Positions 1 to 8,841 of a stretch of 64,000 nt of DNA are shown one piece after another. The notes under the pieces were generated by a model. The model searched no databases. It worked only from the letters and a program-made list of their open reading frames with translations, and was not told the DNA's origin. How positions within the stretch are numbered: position 1 is the first letter of the stretch; each line of letters starts with the position of its first letter. The DNA is from Deltaproteobacteria bacterium (GTDB lineage Bacteria; Myxococcota; Kuafuiibacteriia; Kuafuiibacteriales; Kuafuiibacteriaceae). The DNA is taken from contig JADJPE010000005.1 of assembly GCA_016713425.1 (NCBI GenBank), forward strand, positions 5,306,501 through 5,370,500, written 5' to 3'. Made by a program: the position numbers and the translations under genes.

Positions 1-407
1 CATCCGGCGCCGTAGATCGAGGCGGCCTCGAGCGCCGCCACCGCTGCGAGCGGGACATCGGGGACAATCGGCTTTCCCTTGCGGCTGATGCGCAGCTTTC
101 GATAGCGTCCGCGATCTACGAGGCGACGCGCCGTCGTCCCGACGCTCTCGATGACCCCTTTGGCTCCGTCCACCAGGTCGCCGACCGTTACTGGGCCCTC
201 AGCCAGCGCTGAGGCCTTGGCATCGCGCTCGTCCTGGGGCCCCAACTCGATTTCGGTCTCGCTCTCGGTCTCGGTGAGGTCGCCGCGGCGCGTGCCTTGA
301 GGCTCGAAGACGACATCGATGACCTGGGCCTGAGCCTTGTCTTTCTGCGGCGCTGCGCCCTTGGCTTCTCCATGCGGTTCCGGAACCGTGGACCTTCGCT
401 CCGACAT
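1..407 (-). CDS. DUF4342-like protein, C-terminus beyond left edge
   Basis: The minus-strand reading frame opens with ATG at 407 and stays open to base 1, so the gene is cut by the window edge. The first ~70 residues are hydrophilic and low-complexity (Glu/Thr-rich). From about residue 75 the sequence reads TVGDLVDGAKGVIESV, then RRLVDRGRYRKLRIS and GKPIVPDVPLAAVAALEA. The order (helix, basic strand, 'PIVPDVPL', hydrophobic helix) matches my memory of DUF4342 proteins, small proteins of unknown function. The start lies 13 bp after the stop of the SpoIID-like gene, so it is probably the third gene of a kinase-SpoIID-DUF4342 transcript. No clear Shine-Dalgarno sequence is visible. Family assignment is tentative; the frame itself looks real. 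Confidence 0.55.
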   Translation of the reverse strand, partial: MSERRSTVPEPHGEAKGAAPQKDKAQAQVIDVVFEPQGTRRGDLTETESETEIELGPQDERDAKASALAEGPVTVGDLVDGAKGVIESVGTTARRLVDRGRYRKLRISRKGKPIVPDVPLAAVAALEAASIYGAG

Positions 408-420
408 AATTGCGTCGAGT

Positions 421-1773
421 CTAGCGCATTCGGGCCCGAGAACGCATCCTCTGGGGCCTGCGAGGCTGGGGATAGCGCCATCGCCGACCGACCCCGAAGT
501 AGACCCCGATAATCAAAGCGGCAATGGCCCATGGGGCGTGTGGACGGCCTCCGGATGAGCAACCGCCGCCAATCCCAAGGCTTCCGCCGGGCTCGTCTGT
601 GAGTTCGCGGACTGCCGTCGGGGTGAGCCGAACGGCGTCGAAAATCAGGTCACCGGTGGACGCCGTGCCCTCGTCGCGGTGGAGCTGAACCCACTGCTCA
701 TCGCCGACGTCGAACCGGAAGGTTCCAAGCGTGAGCCAAGTGTCGACGGCGGTCTGAGCGATCGAGAGAACCGTGACGTCTTCCTGGTGGTGGACTTCGT
801 AGCTCGCAGCGGACGCGCCTGGCGCGCCTTCCGGGATGTGAACCTCGACGAGATACTCACCTTCGGCCGCGAAGTTGAAGCGCCAGCGCCCCTCGCACGA
901 TGCGCCCGCACCCGCACCCGCACCCGCGGCGAGCCGGCGATGTTGGGCGCCGATGCCGGTGGCGACCTCGGTCCATTCAGGGAGGCCATCGCAGTCATGC
1001 AGGAAACAGCCATCGCTGTCGTCCACGAGGGTGGGCTCGAGGGCGCTGATGGTGCACGGAGAGACGTAGACCTCGATACACGGGCCGAACGAGGTTACGA
1101 GATCGATGTCGCGCCCGTAGAAGAAGGACAGGATCTCCTTGTAGTCCTTCCCGACGGCGGCCAGGCAGGCCGCGCCATTTTGAGACATGCAGCCGCGATT
1201 CGCCAGGTTCTCGGGATCAACGGATCCGAGCGTCGTTTGCACGACGTCGGTGCCTGTCTGCCCCGCGTTGTACGTCACGAAGTTCTCCGTATCGAAAGGG
1301 TCTGCGTCGTCGATCTCGGGGCGACAGCTCTCCGTCGATGGGATCGCGCCGGCGACATAGAATGCGGCGACCTGAACACCCTGATAAGCCAACACTTCGC
1401 CCGCCGTGGTTCGCACGGCGTCGAGATGACGTTCGTCGGGTGTCTTGGCGCAGGTGTAAACCTGCGCATCGGGGCCGTCGCGAATGACACCATCACGGAG
1501 CAGCGTATAGTAGAGATAGCTGCGTGCAGCGACGGCCTGCGCTCGAAGCGCCTCTGGGGGTGCCTCGCCGTTCTCGCAGGCCACGACGCGCGGCAGGTAC
1601 TCGGTTTCGACATCGACGCTGCCCACGCCAACCACGTCGGCGGCGCAAAACGCATCGAGCGGCAGTGCATGAAGACCAAACAGGGGTGGCTCTTGGCCGC
1701 ACCCCGCCAGGAGCAACACAAATGCCCCGGCCCACACCCGCGTGTGCGCGGACCCCAAAGCCTCAATCACCAC
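421..1773 (-). CDS. SpoIID/LytB-domain lipoprotein with MYXO-CTERM-like tail
   Basis: With the GTG at 1773 the protein is 450 residues. The N-terminus is a lipoprotein signal peptide with lipobox LLAGC. A SpoIID/LytB domain follows, recognisable by EALRAQAVAARSYLYYTL (the family's conserved PxEALKAQAVAARSY block); members include peptidoglycan-stripping transglycosylases and amidase activators. The rest contains Cys pairs and a beta-rich region resembling a C-terminal accessory domain. The end is Gly-rich with GGGCSSGG, then one membrane helix (AIAALIIGVYFGV) and a short Arg-rich tail, the layout of MYXO-CTERM sorting signals. A longer start (ATG at 1890) would overlap the upstream kinase by 80 bp and put 60 residues before the lipobox, so I prefer 1773. 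Surface or periplasmic location is inferred. Confidence 0.8.
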   Translation of the reverse strand: MVIEALGSAHTRVWAGAFVLLLAGCGQEPPLFGLHALPLDAFCAADVVGVGSVDVETEYLPRVVACENGEAPPEALRAQAVAARSYLYYTLLRDGVIRDGPDAQVYTCAKTPDERHLDAVRTTAGEVLAYQGVQVAAFYVAGAIPSTESCRPEIDDADPFDTENFVTYNAGQTGTDVVQTTLGSVDPENLANRGCMSQNGAACLAAVGKDYKEILSFFYGRDIDLVTSFGPCIEVYVSPCTISALEPTLVDDSDGCFLHDCDGLPEWTEVATGIGAQHRRLAAGAGAGAGASCEGRWRFNFAAEGEYLVEVHIPEGAPGASAASYEVHHQEDVTVLSIAQTAVDTWLTLGTFRFDVGDEQWVQLHRDEGTASTGDLIFDAVRLTPTAVRELTDEPGGSLGIGGGCSSGGRPHAPWAIAALIIGVYFGVGRRWRYPQPRRPQRMRSRARMR

Positions 1774-1810
1774 CGAGAACAGCCGGTGGCCGCGCGTTCT
1801 GTCAGGCGCC

Positions 1811-2968
1811 TCAGGCACGCTCTCCCTCGCGACCTTCCTTCTTTTTGGGGTGTTCAGCGGGGTCGGATGAACTTTCTCCCGGGTCGTCATGGTCCCGATC
1901 CGGATACGGGTGCTTCGCCTGACCTTGGTGAACCGTAGCGGGTTCCTCGTCGCCCGGAAGTCGATCAAAGACACTGAGATCGATCTGGACCACCGGGGTG
2001 GCCAGTCGCGCATTCACCGGGGTCGCTTCGAGGTCGATTTCGGGATCGCGGCGCGCAGCGATGGGTTCGGTCGGCTCATCGATCAGTCGGTGATCCTGGT
2101 TCAAGCGATAGACCGTGTGCACTGAACCCTGGGGCTCGGGCGCTGAGCGCCAAGAGGCGGCCCGTACGGCGCGCTGAGCGGCGGCTGATTCCTGCAGGTC
2201 TTGGCGGATCGCCGAAAGCTGCTGAAGGAGTATCGACAGGTCCGGAAATCGATCACTCGCGCGTGCTGAGCACGCGCGCTCGACCATCTGCACCAAGATC
2301 GCCGGCATCGAGCCATAGCGTAAGGCTTCTTGGCCCCCGGATAGGATGCTGCGCAACATGGCGCCGACGACCCATTGATCCGTCGCTGGCGTCGCCATCT
2401 CCCCCTGGATGAGTTCAGGTGGCGTGAAGCCGACGGGCCCATGGACACTCGGGCCAAGCGCGCTCCAACAAAGGTCGAGGATTCGAATCTGCCGACCAGT
2501 CTGCGTCGTTTGGAGCATAACGTTGGTGGGCTTCAGGTTTCCGTGGACGAGCCCACGCGCGTGCAGTCCGACCAGGGCCTCACCGAGTGACTGGAACCAC
2601 CCGAGAAGGACCGCCACGGATCGTGGATCCGCACCAGTGAGCGCGGGCGGTGGAAGGCGGACCGCACTCAGATCTTGACCGACCACGAACGCGCTCGCGA
2701 CCCCCACCCGTTGCCCCTGCGGATCCTTGACGATGTGCCGGATCCCGACTACGCGGGGATCGTCGTAGCCCGACGCTTGGTTCCACCGGGCAATGATCTG
2801 ATCGAAGCTCGCGGCCGCGCGCCGGGCCTCAACCCGATCCACCCGCAGGAGCTTAACGGCGACGTTGACGCCTTCCGCGTTCTTGCCTCGCCAAACCTCA
2901 CCAAAGGGCCCGTCGCCGACACGCTCGAGCAATCGGCAGGAGCCGAGGATGGTGCCGACTCTAATCAT
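1811..2968 (-). CDS. Ser/Thr protein kinase-like protein, probable pseudokinase
   Basis: A 385-residue soluble protein with a bacterial Ser/Thr kinase fold over residues ~10-270. The ATP-binding lysine is present in VAVKLL (about residue 39). The catalytic HRD motif reads HGN in HGNLKPTN, so the catalytic base Asp is Asn. The DFG motif reads DLC, keeping only the metal-binding Asp, and the APE motif reads PPE. By family knowledge the HRD Asp change should abolish or strongly reduce phosphotransfer, so I call it a pseudokinase that may bind nucleotide or act as a scaffold. The C-terminal ~110 residues are Pro/Asp-rich with no recognised domain. There is no membrane helix. It is the first gene of a minus-strand set with the SpoIID-like and DUF4342-like genes. 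Confidence 0.85.
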   Translation of the reverse strand: MIRVGTILGSCRLLERVGDGPFGEVWRGKNAEGVNVAVKLLRVDRVEARRAAASFDQIIARWNQASGYDDPRVVGIRHIVKDPQGQRVGVASAFVVGQDLSAVRLPPPALTGADPRSVAVLLGWFQSLGEALVGLHARGLVHGNLKPTNVMLQTTQTGRQIRILDLCWSALGPSVHGPVGFTPPELIQGEMATPATDQWVVGAMLRSILSGGQEALRYGSMPAILVQMVERACSARASDRFPDLSILLQQLSAIRQDLQESAAAQRAVRAASWRSAPEPQGSVHTVYRLNQDHRLIDEPTEPIAARRDPEIDLEATPVNARLATPVVQIDLSVFDRLPGDEEPATVHQGQAKHPYPDRDHDDPGESSSDPAEHPKKKEGREGERA

Positions 2969-3259
2969 TGAGGCACTGGACCTTCACTCAAACCTTCACG
3001 CCTCGTCCGGTCAAGTTGGCCCAAGCGCAGCGCGCATTCAATCGGTCGGCAGATCCTTCGCCCGAGGCCTCAGAGGGCCCTCGGTGACCCTGATGGCTGC
3101 GTCCGGTGTGCCACAAGGTCCGACCCATAGACGTTGCCGAAAATCGCTTCGGACGTGACGGAAGACGTAACTCTCTGACCGCCGAAGGCAGACATCCAAC
3201 GCCCGACGACGCGCATGTGCTTTCCTTCGAGGAGAAGCAACAGATTCTGCGGTAAACGT

Positions 3260-3333
3260 CGCACCCGGAGAGATTCGAACTCCCGACCTCCGGATTCGTA
3301 GTCCGGCGCTCTATCCAGCTAAGCTACGGGTGC
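3260..3333 (-). tRNA. tRNA-Arg (anticodon ACG)
   Basis: A complete cloverleaf reads on the minus strand: acceptor GCACCCG pairs with CGGGTGC, the D-arm contains AGCTGGATAGAGC, the anticodon stem CCGGA/TCCGG encloses loop CTACGAA (anticodon ACG), and the T-arm carries GTTCGAATC. CCA is not encoded after the discriminator base G. The gene stands alone between the pseudokinase and pspA operons, which are on the same strand. Confidence 0.95.
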
Positions 3334-3507
3334 CTGACGCGTCGACTTACAACACCGTGAGGGCGCTTCAGTCAACGATAAGATCCGTGTTCCCACAACA
3401 ACGAGCCTCGCCCCCGCATGGCCGCCGAGGCGGGGCCTCGAACCATGCGGGACTCCCCCGGCAAGAAGCAGTCTTCGGCGATTCAGCAGCGGCGCCTCAG
3501 CGGATTC

Positions 3508-4425
3508 TCAGCCGTCCTTCAACCGTGTCGTGGCCAGAGACGGCCGTGCTGTCCGCGATGCGCGCAGGGGCGTGCTGCTGGCCGTCGTCGCAAAGGACGG
3601 TGCCGCAGATGCGCCGATGAGCACTTGCTCCGTCTCGAGGGCACTCTGTTCGACCGCGTTGAGCGATGACTTCAAGGCGCTCAGGCGTCCGGCGAGCTCC
3701 TCCTCTGATCCCATCGTGACGACTTGATCGCGCAAGTAGCGAAGCGTCTCGTCCAGCAGGTTGATCTGCGCCCGGGTCGCCCGCAGCTTTTCGCGGAGGA
3801 CCCCCGCTCGGTCACGTCGTGCCTGCAAAGTGGCGAGGTGCTCTTCCGAGATGCGCGCATCCTGACCGCCGCGTTCGCCGCGGCCCTCAACGACCGTGGT
3901 CTGAACTGCGATCGCCCGGTCGAGTTCCGCTAAGTCGGTTTCCTCAGCATAGGCCCGGTAGCGCGCCTCGTCGGCCGACAGTTTCAAGAAGAGATCGACG
4001 AGCGCATCGAACTCCTGGAGCTCTCGATCCATCATGCTCGCCGCCAAGCCAGGATTCTGGGTCGACAGCCGCCTGACATCGTCGCGGACCTGTTCGATCT
4101 CGAGGTAGCGTTGCCGCGCTTCTGCATCCAGAAGGGCAAGCTGGTGATGCCGTCGAGCCAAGACGCCTCGCTTGGCCTCGACCCGTCGCATCCAGTCGAG
4201 ATACCGCCGCTGTCGCAAAGACAGCGACCAACCCAGCGCCCCGGCGACCCATGCGCCAAAGCCGAGGGCCAACGGAAAGAAGGACTGTTCGACAACGGAG
4301 GCGACCAGCGCTGCGCCGACGAACAGCACGTTCTGCGGCGTCAAGAACACCGTCGAAAGGATCGAGGGCACCTGGGGTCGAGCAGCATCGGCGCGCGTGG
4401 GCGCATGTTCCTCCGTTTTTTTCAA
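3508..4425 (-). CDS. Membrane-anchored coiled-coil protein next to PspA
   Basis: A 305-residue protein with a hydrophobic hairpin near the N-terminus (about residues 30-67, VLFVGAALVASVVEQ and LALGFGAWVAGALGW), followed by ~200 residues of heptad-rich charged sequence (IEQVRDDVRRL, LRYLRDQVVTM) typical of coiled coil, and a Ser/Thr/Ala-rich tail. No enzymatic motif is seen and I do not recognise a named family. It starts 9 bp after the pspA stop on the same strand. That spacing suggests co-transcription and a membrane-stress or membrane-docking role together with PspA, by inference from position only. Confidence 0.7.
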   Translation of the reverse strand: MKKTEEHAPTRADAARPQVPSILSTVFLTPQNVLFVGAALVASVVEQSFFPLALGFGAWVAGALGWSLSLRQRRYLDWMRRVEAKRGVLARRHHQLALLDAEARQRYLEIEQVRDDVRRLSTQNPGLAASMMDRELQEFDALVDLFLKLSADEARYRAYAEETDLAELDRAIAVQTTVVEGRGERGGQDARISEEHLATLQARRDRAGVLREKLRATRAQINLLDETLRYLRDQVVTMGSEEELAGRLSALKSSLNAVEQSALETEQVLIGASAAPSFATTASSTPLRASRTARPSLATTRLKDG

Positions 4426-4434
4426 TCGCGCCTG

Positions 4435-5142
4435 CTACATCGTCTTCTGGCCAGATTTCGCGGCCATTCGCTTTGCCTTGAGCTCCTCGAGCTGCTTCTT
4501 CGCGGTCACATCCCCGGTCTGCCGACGGAGCTTCTGAAGGCGTGCATCCAGCGACTCACCCGACAACTCCTTCCCGAGCTTTGCTTCTGCCGTCAGGTTC
4601 TTGATGTGATCGCGCACGTTGTCGAGCGCCTTGACATCGGCATCGACAGACAAGCCCTCAAGTTGCTCCTGAACTTTGATCCGCGCCTTCGCGCTCGCCA
4701 TCTTCGCGAGCATCTGATCCTTCTCGGCCTTCAGTTTGTTGATCTCAGCCTGGACGTTGAGAAGAGAGGACTTTGCATCGTCGGCGTCCTGCCGTGCCGT
4801 TTCGAGGTCTTGTTCGAGCTCCGCGACCGATGCGGAGAGTGTGTTCTTTCGGCTGATGAGAACCAGCGCCAGCTCATCTTCTTCGCTCTCGACCGCGGTT
4901 TCGAGGTCGGCCGACACCTGATCGAGTTCCTTGCGCTGACTCACCAGCCGACTCTCGATGTCCTCGCGGCGCCGAATGATCGCTGCGGTCGCTTTCTTGA
5001 GCGTCGAGTACTTCTCGATCATCGAATTGATCGAGTTCTCGTAGGCAATCTCAGGGTGCTCTTTCTCGATGTCGGACACCCAAAGTGACAAGAATCCTGA
5101 CCAAAGGTTGGAAAGGCGACTGAAGAATCCTGCATTGGCCAT
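4435..5142 (-). CDS. pspA: PspA/IM30 (Vipp1) family membrane-remodelling protein
   Basis: A 235-residue almost entirely alpha-helical protein with no signal peptide. The N-terminus MANAGFFSRLSNLWSGFLSL is an amphipathic helix as in PspA/IM30. It is followed by long heptad-containing helices (IRRREDIESRLVSQRKEL, LEQDLETARQDADDAK) and a basic C-terminus. Length agrees with the family (220-260). PspA proteins bind stressed inner membranes and assemble as ESCRT-III-like scaffolds. The gene has a good ribosome-binding site (AGGAGG about 11 bases before ATG) and is first of a two-gene operon with the coiled-coil membrane protein. The divergent 5143-5350 region must hold its promoter; I see no convincing sigma-54 -24/-12 pair there. 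Confidence 0.85.
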   Translation of the reverse strand: MANAGFFSRLSNLWSGFLSLWVSDIEKEHPEIAYENSINSMIEKYSTLKKATAAIIRRREDIESRLVSQRKELDQVSADLETAVESEEDELALVLISRKNTLSASVAELEQDLETARQDADDAKSSLLNVQAEINKLKAEKDQMLAKMASAKARIKVQEQLEGLSVDADVKALDNVRDHIKNLTAEAKLGKELSGESLDARLQKLRRQTGDVTAKKQLEELKAKRMAAKSGQKTM

Positions 5143-5297
5143 GGCTGAGTGTCCTCCTCTTGCACCCAGTCCCTTCGGAGGGATGCCTGGGACGCCGCCG
5201 TGAGATACCCGCGTACTCTGGCACGGTCAAGACCGCTCGCCCCCGGTTCGACAGGACCTCGAGCACCTGCTAGCTTCCACCCCCAAGAGGCCACATC

Positions 5298-5337
5298 AAA
5301 GAGGCCACCGCAAAGCCATCGGCTCGCGGGCCTTTTT
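5298..5337 (+). other. Leader hairpin with T-tract upstream of the zinc ribbon-TPR gene
   Basis: AAAGAGGCC (5298-5306) pairs with GGCCTTTTT (5329-5337) to give a 9-bp stem with one G-U pair; the loop holds an inner GCC-ATC-GGC hairpin. The right arm runs into five T, so it looks like an intrinsic terminator or attenuator. It lies only 13 bp before the ATG at 5351. It could stop read-in from upstream or act as a leader structure. No upstream plus-strand gene is present. Confidence 0.35.
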
Positions 5338-5350
5338 GGGGCGACATCCT

Positions 5351-8300
5351 ATGAATGTTTCTTGTCCGTCGTGCAAAACAAAGTACGCCGTGGAAGACTC
5401 TCGGGTCCCACCCGCTGGCGTCACCATCAAATGCCCCAAGTGCAGCCACACCTTCGTGGCCAAGCGCCCCCCACCGCCCGGGAGCACGGACATGGGGCCG
5501 ATCCCCCGGGGTTCCAGCGCCATCGGCTTGCCGGGCTCACGCGGCGACGTCGGGGGCGATGCCGTCGGCCTGCCCGGTGCCGTAGCGCCCGGGGCCGGAT
5601 CAGGTGACGACCTCGACCTCGATCTCGGCCTCGAGGGTGCCTTGCCCGGTTCGGGCGGCTTCAATGCGGGGTTTGGCGCGGGCGCGGGCGCCGGGCTTGG
5701 TGCCACGTCCAACGCGCACGCTCAAAGTGGCCCGGGCATGGGGCCCGGTGTGCTGGACTTCATCGACGAGAGCGCGCAGGCCTTCGGTATGCCCGCGGCC
5801 GCGCGCGGGCGAGCGTCATTCCGTGTTCGCGCCCGGAACGGCGGCGTCGCTGGACCATTTTCCGAAGACCAGCTCCACGACATGCTGAGGGGCGGCGAGC
5901 TTTCGGGCCACGAGGACATCTCCGAAGATGGCGTCTCGTGGCGGGCGATGACCTCCCACCCTGAGCTCAACCGGACGATCAACGACGCACGCGGATCGAA
6001 TGACATGATGTCATTTGGCGAAGTCGACCTGGGTGGGGGCGACCAGCCTTCCCCAGGAATTCACGCTTCGGTACGGCCTGCCGCGGGCAACGCGTTCGAC
6101 CCGAACGCGCCGCTCGCGGGGGCGGGGGCTGGAACCGGAGGCTTGCCGCCGCGTCCCACCGAACCCTCCTCCCTGCTCCAGGCGACTTTGGGTGGGACCG
6201 CCTTCGGCCCCGCCGATGGCGCGGCGCCGCTCGACACCCAGAGCCTAGGGCCCGAAGGCGGCAAGGCGACCAAGGGACGAACGCAAGATCTCCATGTCGG
6301 CGCTGTCCCCGAAGGGCCGCCGATCTGGAAGACCTATCGCAAGCCGATCATCGCGTTCGCGATCGTCGTCGCGTTCGTTCTCCTCGGCGTCTTCACGCAT
6401 CTGACGCCGCACGGCGCCTACGGCTACAAGTTCGTCGCCGAGCTCATGAAGCCCCCACCCCCGCCTCCGCCGCCAAAACCGCCGGCGCCCCCGCCCAAGA
6501 CCGTAGACCTCAAGGAGATCCAAGTGCTCATCGATGAGGGGTCCTATGAGGCGTTTCGCTCGGTCCTCGCCACGACGAGCCAGGCGGGCGACGCGAGCCC
6601 AGACAACGTTCTCGCGAGCGCAAAAGCGCGTGGGCTTGCAACACTCTACTACGGAAGCACGGTGTTCCCGCTGCCGGAGCTGGAGGCCACAGTCCAACGT
6701 TTGGGCTCCCTCGAGCTCGACAAGGCTTTTGGCGGGAACGCCGCCAAGGCCAAGGTCGAGGCGCTCAAAGCCCAAGCCGCGCTCGCGCTCTCGAAGAAGG
6801 CGCCCGCAGCCTTGGCGGGCGAGCTCGCGAGCGCATTCGAAGCCCAAGCCTACGACAAGGAGCTCGGCATGCTGAGCGGCCTTGTGCACCTGGCTGCCGG
6901 CGATCCAACGCGCGCGATGACGACCCTCGACAAGACACTGGTGATCGATCCCAAGTACGCGCCCGCCCTCTTCGCCATGGGTCAGGCCGTCGCGCAAGCC
7001 GGCGGCGACACCGCCAAAGCGGACGCCGCCGAATGGTATCGCAAGGCAGCCGAGGCCGAGCCCGCGCATGCGCGCGCGGGTCTCGCCGCGGCCGCGCTCT
7101 ATCGTGAACTCCACCACTATGGTCCAGAGCGCCGCGTTCTTGCGCTGACCGCAAGTCGCGCCGATCGCGGCTTTCCGCCCGACGCACGCGCCGCATTTCT
7201 CTATCGCGTCGCGAAGCTCCTGGACGAAGCCGGCGCCAGCGCACAGGCGGCGCCCCTCGCAGCCGAGGCGACCCGCCTCGACCCCGCCAACGTCGAATAT
7301 GTCTCCATGGCGGCCGTGACGCTGGCCGCGAGCGGTCAGGGGGCCAAAGCCATCGACATGCTCTCGCCGGTCCTGAAGCGAAACCCATCCGAAGTGGCCG
7401 CACTGGTCGCACGCGCACGCGCGCACATGGAAGCAGGCGATGTAGCCAAGGCCTACGTTGATCTCGAAGCCGCCCAGAAGCTGCGCCCTAACGCGCCCGA
7501 GCTCTTGCTGCTCGAAGCGAACTTCAACGAGCGCCTCGCGAAGTACAACGACGCAGCGCGCGTCCTCGAGCGCGCGGCACGCATCTCGAAATCAGGCGAC
7601 ATCTTGACCGCGCTCGGCCGGATCGAGCTCCACACCGGCGCGATCGAGCCTGCCTACACGAGTGCGACGGCGGCCGTAGCGGCGGATCCCTTCGGCGTGG
7701 CCGCACACGTGCTCTTGGGGCAGTGCCTTCTCCAGCGGAACCAGCGGTCGCAAGCCCTCGCGAGCTTCAAGACCGCTGTGGATCTCGACGACGAGAACAT
7801 GGGCGCACGCCTCGGGTACGCCAACACGCTGCGCGACATGTCCCCGGCCGAGCGTGCGGACGCGAAAGTGGGATCCAAGAGTCCCATCCCGATCTACCTC
7901 GATCTCCTCGGTGAGCACAGCGACGACCCGACGATCATGTTCGAGTACGGGCGAGCGCTCGAAATGGAGGGCGATCTCTCCGGCGCGCTCGAACTCTACC
8001 ACGAGGCCTCGCGACTCAACGAGAAGGATGCCCGACCCCATTTGAAGGTCGTCCAGGCCCTCGTTGAGCGCAGCGACCCCGACATCGAGCACGCCAAGGA
8101 ATCGCTCGCCAAAGCGGAATCCATCGAGGTCGCGAGTGGACGTCAACGCGCCGACGTGAGGTTTTGGGTCGCCCGGATTGCCTACCTAGAGAAACGATAC
8201 GGCGACGCGACGTCGGCGATTCGAAGCGCGTGCGAAGTCGAACCCACCAACGCGGTCTACCAATATTGGATGGGCAAGATCCTCGAAGCCAACAACTCTC

Positions 8301-8806
8301 TCTTTGAGGCCATCCAGGCCTATGAACGCGCGCTGGCCCAAAACAGCCGCTTGTCTCCGGCGCTGCGAGCGCTCGGGTGGGCGTCCTTGGAGCGCCACGA
8401 GTTCGACACGGCGCGCACGTACTTCTCCCGCTACCGTGAGGCCAACCCGGCGGATGCGACGATCTTTGTCGACATCGGACTCTCCTACACGCGCCAGAAC
8501 CGCGACGAAGATGCGATGGGTGCGTTCATGAAGGCGATCAAGGAGCATCCTGATGACTCGCAAGCCCTGCTTCAGATCGGAAATATTTTGGCGCGCCGGG
8601 GTCAGGAGAATCAGGCGACTACGTATTTTGCCCAAGCCGCCCGGGCCGCCCCCGAACTCGGAGAAGCCTGGTGTCAGTGGGGCATTGCGCTCAGCCGCAA
8701 GAAGCTCGGGAAGGAGGGCCGTGCTGCGCTTCAGCGTTGCCTCAAGCTCGAAAACTCCCCCGAAGATCTGAAAGAGAACGCCCGTCAAATCCTCGGAGAG
8801 ATTTGA
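5351..8806 (+). CDS. MJ0042 zinc ribbon-GYF-transmembrane-TPR protein
   Basis: A large protein of about 1150 residues. Residues 1-37 form an MJ0042-type zinc ribbon (CPSCKTKYAVEDSRVP then CPKCSHTFVA). A Gly/Pro-rich linker is followed near residues 155-210 by a GYF_2-like domain (GVAGPFSEDQL, then SEDGVSWRAM). One transmembrane helix lies near residue 335 (IIAFAIVVAFVLLGVF), preceding a Pro-rich stretch and ~700 residues of TPR repeats on the far side. Zinc ribbon plus GYF before a membrane helix is the layout of the Myxococcus gliding-motility protein GltJ/AgmX; here TPRs replace its periplasmic part. ATG at 5351 gives the zinc ribbon at the very N-terminus. Role is unknown: a cytoplasm-to-periplasm scaffold is likely. 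thiS follows 35 bp downstream. Confidence 0.85.
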   Translation: MNVSCPSCKTKYAVEDSRVPPAGVTIKCPKCSHTFVAKRPPPPGSTDMGPIPRGSSAIGLPGSRGDVGGDAVGLPGAVAPGAGSGDDLDLDLGLEGALPGSGGFNAGFGAGAGAGLGATSNAHAQSGPGMGPGVLDFIDESAQAFGMPAAARGRASFRVRARNGGVAGPFSEDQLHDMLRGGELSGHEDISEDGVSWRAMTSHPELNRTINDARGSNDMMSFGEVDLGGGDQPSPGIHASVRPAAGNAFDPNAPLAGAGAGTGGLPPRPTEPSSLLQATLGGTAFGPADGAAPLDTQSLGPEGGKATKGRTQDLHVGAVPEGPPIWKTYRKPIIAFAIVVAFVLLGVFTHLTPHGAYGYKFVAELMKPPPPPPPPKPPAPPPKTVDLKEIQVLIDEGSYEAFRSVLATTSQAGDASPDNVLASAKARGLATLYYGSTVFPLPELEATVQRLGSLELDKAFGGNAAKAKVEALKAQAALALSKKAPAALAGELASAFEAQAYDKELGMLSGLVHLAAGDPTRAMTTLDKTLVIDPKYAPALFAMGQAVAQAGGDTAKADAAEWYRKAAEAEPAHARAGLAAAALYRELHHYGPERRVLALTASRADRGFPPDARAAFLYRVAKLLDEAGASAQAAPLAAEATRLDPANVEYVSMAAVTLAASGQGAKAIDMLSPVLKRNPSEVAALVARARAHMEAGDVAKAYVDLEAAQKLRPNAPELLLLEANFNERLAKYNDAARVLERAARISKSGDILTALGRIELHTGAIEPAYTSATAAVAADPFGVAAHVLLGQCLLQRNQRSQALASFKTAVDLDDENMGARLGYANTLRDMSPAERADAKVGSKSPIPIYLDLLGEHSDDPTIMFEYGRALEMEGDLSGALELYHEASRLNEKDARPHLKVVQALVERSDPDIEHAKESLAKAESIEVASGRQRADVRFWVARIAYLEKRYGDATSAIRSACEVEPTNAVYQYWMGKILEANNSLFEAIQAYERALAQNSRLSPALRALGWASLERHEFDTARTYFSRYREANPADATIFVDIGLSYTRQNRDEDAMGAFMKAIKEHPDDSQALLQIGNILARRGQENQATTYFAQAARAAPELGEAWCQWGIALSRKKLGKEGRAALQRCLKLENSPEDLKENARQILGEI

Positions 8807-8841
8807 CTCATTCATCCCGATCCCCTCTTGTTCTTGGCGGA

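Noticed and set aside
679..1938. Long plus-strand open frame opposite the SpoIID-like gene
   Set aside because: No recognisable family; it is the mirror of a GC-rich coding gene with clear lipobox and SpoIID motifs on the other strand.
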